Shown: positions 57,777 to 64,000 of the stretch, in pieces
How positions within the stretch are numbered: the stretch's first letter is position 1
How the letters are laid out: the number at the start of each line of letters is the position of its first letter
Assembly (NCBI GenBank): GCA_015680905.1
Contig: CM027379.1
Coordinates: 97,391,001-97,455,000 of the forward strand
Source: Coptis chinensis
Lineage: Eukaryota; Streptophyta; Magnoliopsida; Ranunculales; Ranunculaceae
Direction of reading: 5' to 3'
DNA: 64,000 bases
Position numbers and translations under genes: made by a program
Notes under the pieces: generated by a model
The model's input: the letters and a program-made list of their open reading frames with translations, nothing else
What the model was told of the DNA's origin: nothing
Databases searched by the model: none

Positions 57777-59670
57777 GTCTAGGAAATCTGACTTTAAAAG
57801 ACCCAAGTTTTTGTACAATACCAACTTTCTGGAGTATAGGCCAAACAAAAATTTTCAAACTTAAAAAAAGTTTTCCAATTTTGTTTGGGGGTGGCGTATT
57901 TTGGTATTTCATTTCAAATCTTTTTGCCACCCTTTGCTTGTCATGTTTACTCCAGTAGAGTTTGTATTAGTTCGTAAGTAACAGTTTAATTGTGCTTCAT
58001 GTATCATATCATTTTTACAATATTTCTGTTACAGGTACTGCCAATTTTTGCCACGTTTCTATTGTAAATTCTTTCATTATCTCTTTACACTTTGAGGACA
58101 AAGCATTCGATTGTTTGGGGGTGGGATAGAAATATTTGCAAAAATTAGGCACTTTTAGGATGTAAATCACGCACTTTTCTTTATATAAAAAAAAATTAAA
58201 AATCATAAATATTGTTTATACTAGGCACTTAGTGATAATGGTATTGTTCCCTTCTCCATGATGATATTAGTCTAAAAATCTCACGTAGTACTTGAATTAG
58301 GATTTAATTTTTGAAACATAGATTAATACATAGGTAATAGTCATTGCATCTTTTCACGAACATCTTGCATCTTTGATTGTACTTGACAATATTTTATCTG
58401 AAACTTAGGTTATAGTACTTAATACATATCCTGTGAGCATCTAGCCTTAAAGCCTCATAAGAGTGAAATATCTGAGTGATGACACAAGGGAGAAGTAAAT
58501 TATGAGTAGAGAAATCACACATCCACTTGCTTGATCACCATACCATATCCTAAGCGAGAATTTAGGACCTATTTGGATTGATATAGCTAGAAATTTACAC
58601 CTATATGAAATTTATTATCCGCTAGTCGCCCCACTGAGCCTTTCATTAGCCTTTTCACAAATAAAAAATTCTTTACCCAATAAAACAAAATAATAAAATA
58701 ATAAAATCAGCCTACGTATCTGGATAAGTCTGAGAAATCGGATGAGTGAAGAAAAGAGAAGAGAAAAACCTGTGTAAACAAAAATTAGTTAGTTGCTTCA
58801 GAAAAGAAAAAGAAAAGAAGTTTCCATCCAAAGAAAAGAAAATAAAATAAAAATAAAATAAAAACTCCAAAAATAGAATAAAAAGAGTTAAAAAGCCAAA
58901 ATAAAAAGGCTAAGGATGGAAACAAAGTGTAGAAGCAAAAGAACAAGGTTTTCTCTAGTTACATAATATGAAGACCGTATTATCTCAGACTTGTCTTTTT
59001 GAATATCCATTTCCTTCCTTCATTAACCAATACCTACCCCCCGTATCACCTAATAAAGACATCTAGCTCAATTAGGAATAGGTTGGTGTGATAGTAAGTG
59101 GTAGATGTGTTTGATCGACCTCGGCTTCCTTGAATTGTCATTGAGATTGTGAGGAAACATGTGTCCACTGCACATTGGAGTTAGCAAACTTGAGTGGAAA
59201 AATCAGAGTGTTGTGTATTTTGACACATTCCTTGTGAGAACCTACTTAGGCACGCTACCCAAAAGTTTCAGAAACGGAGCTGCCATTGCATTTCATATCA
59301 TAGTTCATTGTATAATTGTTTATCTTAAGATGATTTGATTATTATGCATGTATTAGTATAAGTTTTAGAATGATCATTCTTGTTTAAATACTAGTGAGAT
59401 GTATAGATCATTGAGACATAAATAAGGAAATAATAGTTTTATTTCTTAGTCATTATAGTATAGATGAAGTTTGTGAGTACCTTCACTGGAAAACTCTCAC
59501 GAGGCTATAACTCGTCCACTAGGGAATTCCTTGTGGTTTAAGGCCTTGTTGCATATGGTCAATGCAATTGCACTCGGCGAAACGAGAGTAGTTAAAACTC
59601 CATTTTTGGTCACTTATTCTAATTTCTCATATTTGCTTGAGGCCAAGCAAAATGCTGTTTGGGGGTGGTT
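57777..59670 (+). other. 3' non-coding region of the Athila-like element, with extra polypurine-like tracts
   Basis: About 1.9 kb without coding signal, including an A-rich block around 58790-58930. GTTTGGGGGTGG occurs at 57883 and 58113 and again at the genuine tract at 59657. TTGAGG-CAA-GCA precedes the last two. Confidence 0.8.
59657..59668 (+). promoter_or_regulatory. Polypurine tract of the Athila-like element
   Basis: GTTTGGGGGTGG lies two bases before the 3' LTR start. Confidence 0.88.
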
Positions 59671-61150
59671 TGATAAGAGCCCAAAATTGTAGTTTTAACC
59701 CCTTAAAAATAGTACTTTTAGACCAATTATGTGAGTAATAAATAAGAGTTAATGCTGATTACGTGTTTTTATGTATTTCAGGCATTGAAGTCAATTATGT
59801 GCAGAAATGTGTCACTTTGGCAAGATGAAGGAGCAAGGGTTGGTTGCTAAGAAGTTCTGTGATTAAAGGCCAAGATTCAAGGAGAAAAAGCCTTTGTAAA
59901 TCCCGGTCAAAGCTGAAAAGTTAAAGTCAACGCGGGCAGAAACAGCGCACAAAAGTCAGCAGAACTTCCGAAGACCGTATCTTTGGACTCAGACCTCGAA
60001 ATTGGGCCTACCTTATATCAAAACGACCGGCTCGGAAATAGCTTTCTAATGGTTTAAGCTTTGACCCAGTCAGTAGTCAGAGGAGCAGAAGTGGACGAAA
60101 AGTCCATTGAAGTCAAATCCAACTGAAAAGGGCTAAGTGGGCTAAAGAAATTGGGCTTTGGGCTCGATTTTCCGGCCCAAAACATGGCTCCTCAGCCCAT
60201 ACACGAAAATGTGAATTTGGTCTCCTCCATTTCAACACACCAGACTTAGCTCTTAAGTAATCCTTAGTTTTAGGTAGCAAGTAGCCATGAGAGAATAGTT
60301 TAGATCTAGATCAAGTTTTAAGAATCAATTAATTAATTAGTTTTATTATCTTGTTTAATTTAGTTATTGAATTATTGTTATTGCTATTCATTAGATCAAT
60401 AAAGTTAATTAGTTCTATTCATAATCTTAGTTCTACATTAGTTGTAATTTCAGTTTTAATTCATGTTGATTCTTAGACTATTTGTTATATTCGTTAATCA
60501 AGTTTAGTTTAATTTAATTATGTTTTCCTATTATTGTTTATTGTCAATGAATCCAATGAAACTAGGCTAAAAACTCCATTAGAGGAGGTTAAAGAAGCCA
60601 TGTGAGGATGATTGCTCGTTAGAATAGTTGTTATTTAGAATAGGTTTCAAGTTCATTATTATGAGTGTTTAGAGATAAACCTCATAATGATGAACTAGAG
60701 TTTAGAGCCACCATCAAAGAGATTTGTGGTGGAGCTAAACTCTCATGTTAGTGGAACCTTGATTTGAGAGGACTTGGTATTCACTAGGGATCAATATTCG
60801 ATTCGATGACTAATTAATAGCCAATCGAATTGCATGGTGGAATTTCCCCCCTCTATGTTCTTCCAATTCATTAAATTCACATTTTAATTGCTTAGTTAAA
60901 TTAGTTAAATTTATAATTAGTTTTAGTTTAAATAAATCACAACACTACTCTCATTGTTCTCACCATTGTTTCCTTGTATTTGATTAATTGAATTCATTTA
61001 AGTCTTGCTAGTTTAAGAGTGGAACGAATCCTGACTCTCTATATTGTATAATGAATTGAGAGTAGGAATATTGAATTAAGCACTTATTTAGTTAATTGAT
61101 TATTTGTGTTTATGCATATATAGTTAGTTAACGTAAATTTGTGGTTATCA
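59671..61150 (+). repeat. 3' LTR of the Athila-like element
   Basis: It is 1480 bp and matches 52140-53626. Differences include a missing TTTATTTCAAG stretch near 60505 and an added AATTGAATTCATT stretch near 60985. Confidence 0.95.
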
Positions 61151-61250
61151 CATAGCAAAGTGAAGGAGATATGATGGTGTGGGGCACCAATAGATGGATT
61201 GGAAGGTGCTTCTCTCTGCTAGACATCAACAGCAAAATCAGATAAATTTG

Positions 61251-63600
61251 GACAAAGTCAACACAATATCTTGAATTTATTCAACAAATTTGGTTTTGCC
61301 TAAGAAGAAAACTATAATTTTCACGGTCCCCTCCCACCTTTAAAAGAATAAAAAAGAAAGATGCTCCTGAAGGCTGATGAGAAAGGTAAAATAATTGAAA
61401 TAGTTGAGAGATGCTCTTCAGGGCATAACTATAAGTTCTGGAGCTCAAGTGAATTGAGAGAAGAATTGAGAGTTTTGAGGTTTCGGGTTTGTTTTGAAGA
61501 AATGGTTTTTTTTTTGGGTTATTATACTTGCGAACAATTAAAAATAAATTATAGCTATAATTTTAACTATAACAAACCAAAAACTAAACAATTATATTTT
61601 CACAATGCAGGGAAGAGAGAGGCATACTCCCTCACAAAAAATCAGCTCCTAAGTCCTAACTAACATGGCCAAAAATTATATTCAAGCTTTAGGACATAAC
61701 TAAAGTTCCACCTTTGCTGGTCATGCTTTTCTTGTTCTTATGGTAACGATATACTAATGGACATGTATAATTGAATTTGTACGCCACCTAATCCATAAAT
61801 CTTCTTCCTTATCTAACAACCATATGCAATTGATCCAAGATTTGGCTAACTCAGCCAGTGTGATTTCTGATTGGTTTTGAACTTCTAAGGGTTGACTGAA
61901 TGCAAATATTCTTAAAGGTATGAACCTCAAACTAATGTAGTAAGGATGCAACTACTCATAGAACATGAGAGAAAATAAGTAGTTCTGAGATATGCAAGAT
62001 GAGACTATGATGCATTTATCATGCACGTACAGTTGTATACATGTGGAGATTATTGGTCGCAAAACTTTTCTAAGAGGAGCAAGCGAATATCAGAAACACA
62101 CTATATTTTAATGTCAACATAGAAACATATTTTAAAATATGGGGTTTTTAATAGTTAATTACACACAAAGGAAATCTGGAAGTAAGACTTTAAGGCAATT
62201 TAAGATAGTGATATTTTGGTACCTCTCATGCCAAACATGAGCATGTCTAGCTTCAAGAGGTGTATAGGGTGCACCATTTGTGCGCCCACTTATCAGCTTG
62301 GACAGAGGCATCGTAATGTTCCCACCACTTCTCATGCCACTCATCACCCATTCCATTCTTCCCTCACTTGTCTGCAATTTTCTCCATATATAGTAGGCGA
62401 CTTCCAAGATCCTATGCAGATAGAAGAGTTTCTGAAAGTAGCTCCTAGCCTAACCATACCAGGAATTCCAAGGGTAGACCAATCACAACTTAGTGCATCA
62501 CCATGGCACACATATCAAGTTAAGCAATGTGTCTCTAGAATATAGTCAAGCTGCAAATAATATTTCCAAGCTTTGCAAGCAAGTAGATAAAAGTCTACTT
62601 GCTAGAGGTTCTCTTCTCTCCCTTCCTCCTCATCTTCTTTCCTCACTCACTCTAGATGAGAGTTTGACAGTGTTAGCCATACTCCTTGATAATGAAATAG
62701 GAAGGAAAATATATAGACTCTGTTTTTTATGCAGACTGGGCTGCAATTTTTTATGAGCCAACAGTACTTCGTTTGAATGGTTGGGAACTTTCGCACATGA
62801 AGAGGGGTTGATAGCTAGGGCTCTAACGTAGTGGGAGTGTCAACTATCTTTCTGATCCAAAGCACTCCCCCCTACCTTGTTGGTCATGGTTATCAGCTCA
62901 TATTCTCATGTACTATCTTCAAAAAAATTGAATAAGTTCACACTTCCCTAGTAACATTCTTATTTTTTCTGGGCTTACTATGTTAAAAAAATAGGGGCAT
63001 GTCAACTCTTCTATACCAGTTGATTCGATGGGATCATTATATTATAGTAAACCCCCTTTAGACATCAACAAAATTTGTTATTTAACCCATGCTTGCAATA
63101 GTGGGGAACTTATCATGAAGCAACTTAAGCAATGCCACATCTAAAGAAACACAATTACACATTCCCTCTCACAAAATGTTGATATAGTCCAGGAAAATAA
63201 TTACACTACCAAAATCACTAAAACAAATGAAAATATGGAGAAAAGGAAAACTGTCAGCATATTCAAATGAAGGCAGTATGAATGCATAACAAAAAACTTG
63301 AATGAAAGTCTCATGTGTGTCTTTTCCTTGAGCATATACATAGAAATAGGGATGATAAAATAATTCATAAACCAAATCAAACAATTAGGTAACATATATA
63401 TAATTAAAATAGCATCTTGATTTCATGAATGTGAATGAGTGAGAGATTGGAATATTTGACATAGCATAATTTGAAGTAATAACAGTTCAGCAAAGCAAAT
63501 TTAGTTCATATATACGTAAGGAAAATGTAAGCTGGCGCATAAAAAAGACCATCCTCACTCATACCTCCAAGTATAAGATTTGTTAAACCCTTGATTATAG
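61251..63600. other. Mostly non-coding DNA
   Basis: Short ORFs at 61361-61663, 62159-62407, 62216-62545 and 62493-62756 overlap on both strands and show no family motif. The stretch 62230-62480 is somewhat less AT-rich. No RNA gene or repeat was recognised. Confidence 0.5.
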
Positions 63601-63699
63601 GAATCCATTGAAGCTTTGATAGCCTTTAGAGATACCCCGTTGATAGAAAGTTCAAAACAACTTTTACCTAGAGTAAGGGCTCCTCTTCAAATGAAGAAT

Positions 63700-64000
63700 G
63701 CATGTCGCCTCTGATTTTGTTTCATTTGTTGCCTTTCAATTTCCAGAATCTGACAAAAATTTACTGATTTCATCATCTTTTTCTATATTGACGTTGGGTA
63801 AAGAAGCACCTTCATGTGGTGCACCGGTGACTTGCTTCGAATAACCCTTTGTGCACTTTCACTCTTCTTCCTTTGCTCTGCATATGAAATCCAGTAAATA
63901 AACCTAATTACAAAACATATCTTAATACCAGTCAATTACAAGTAGGGTTTTTTTTTTTCATAATACCTGCAAATTCAAGTACTTCAGGAGAAGTCGATTA
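63700..64000 (-). other. Probable exon pair of an unidentified gene at the window edge
   Basis: The minus strand from 64000 reads STSPEVLEFA into a donor (GTATTA at 63966), and an acceptor (TATGCAG) precedes an open stretch starting near 63882 that joins in phase and encodes QRKKSESAQRVIRSKSPVHH. A +1 frame from the middle of this exon gives another protein-like tail (KQVTGAPHEGASLPNVNIEK, ending at a TGA near 63740), so either the exon has a frame break or one reading is chance. The family is not recognised. Confidence 0.35.

Larger units (their letters stand above)
52140..61150 (+). mobile_element. Athila-like Ty3/gypsy element with gag and protease only, TSD CATAG
   Basis: LTRs 52140-53626 and 59671-61150 both start TGATAAGAGCCC and end TTATCA. 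CATAG flanks the element at 52135-52139 and 61151-61155. A tRNA-Asp primer site follows the 5' LTR and a polypurine tract precedes the 3' LTR. Total length is 9011 bp. The internal region encodes an Athila-type gag with zinc knuckle and an aspartic protease. No RT, RNase H or integrase motif appears in any frame between 57.8 and 59.67 kb, so it is non-autonomous and must have been mobilised in trans, or is an old deletion derivative. Confidence 0.93.

Noticed and set aside
62159..62545. Opposed ORFs of 82 and 109 codons
   Set aside because: They are mutually antisense, have no recognisable domain, and nothing at their borders looks like splice sites or a promoter.

Overview
The window is nuclear DNA of a flowering plant, probably a eudicot. 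The evidence is intron-bearing genes of plant families (neprosin, glutathione peroxidase, type-I DnaJ, PTTA/En-Spm transposase-like) embedded in AT-rich DNA, and several plant lineages of LTR retrotransposon with nested insertions and intact target-site duplications (TSDs). No rRNA, tRNA gene, CRISPR array or bacterial-style operon was seen. All calls come from reading the sequence and its translations; no database search was possible.

Layout. (1) 1-~7.85 kb: a decayed Tat-lineage Ty3/gypsy element on the minus strand (gag, protease, RT, dual RNase H, integrase), with six ~136-bp tandem repeats beyond pol and a plus-strand ORF at the window edge. (2) 8456-14231: a minus-strand Ty1/copia element with 0.78-kb LTRs, a tRNA-Met-type primer-binding site and TSD GTAGA. 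(3) 14.46-21.5 kb: an orphan exon, then an old copia relic split by a younger plus-strand copia element (15126-20769, TSD ATAAA), then a broken subtilase relic. (4) 21917-26354: a seven-exon neprosin-family gene on the minus strand with two single-base frame breaks; its second intron holds a tandem duplication and a 226-bp foldback MITE with a 9-bp TSD.

(5) 26.7-39.5 kb: a cluster of PTTA/En-Spm transposase-like genes on the minus strand: a degraded copy with two PTTA-type units, a dead ~3.9-kb segmental duplicate, and an apparently intact five-exon gene (36018-39506, about 639 residues). (6) 39.5-46.9 kb: AT-rich DNA with direct repeats and no recognisable gene. (7) 46.9-52.1 kb: a mosaic of same-strand fragments of unrelated genes (three glutathione peroxidase exons, two C-terminal DnaJ exons, two unidentified exon-like pieces and a broken coding relic), which resembles transposon-mediated gene capture. 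(8) 52140-61150: a complete plus-strand Athila-like gypsy element (1.48-kb LTRs, TSD CATAG) that has gag and protease but no reverse transcriptase or integrase. (9) 61.15-64 kb: mostly non-coding, ending in a probable exon pair on the minus strand.

The only locus that reads as an intact multi-exon gene is the one at 36018-39506. Most other genes carry frameshifts, nonsense codons or lost splice sites. The items most worth a second look are the gag-protease-only element, a GC-rich motif shared between that element's leader and the unrelated copia LTRs, the transposase-derived coiled-coil gene family, and the gene-fragment mosaic.
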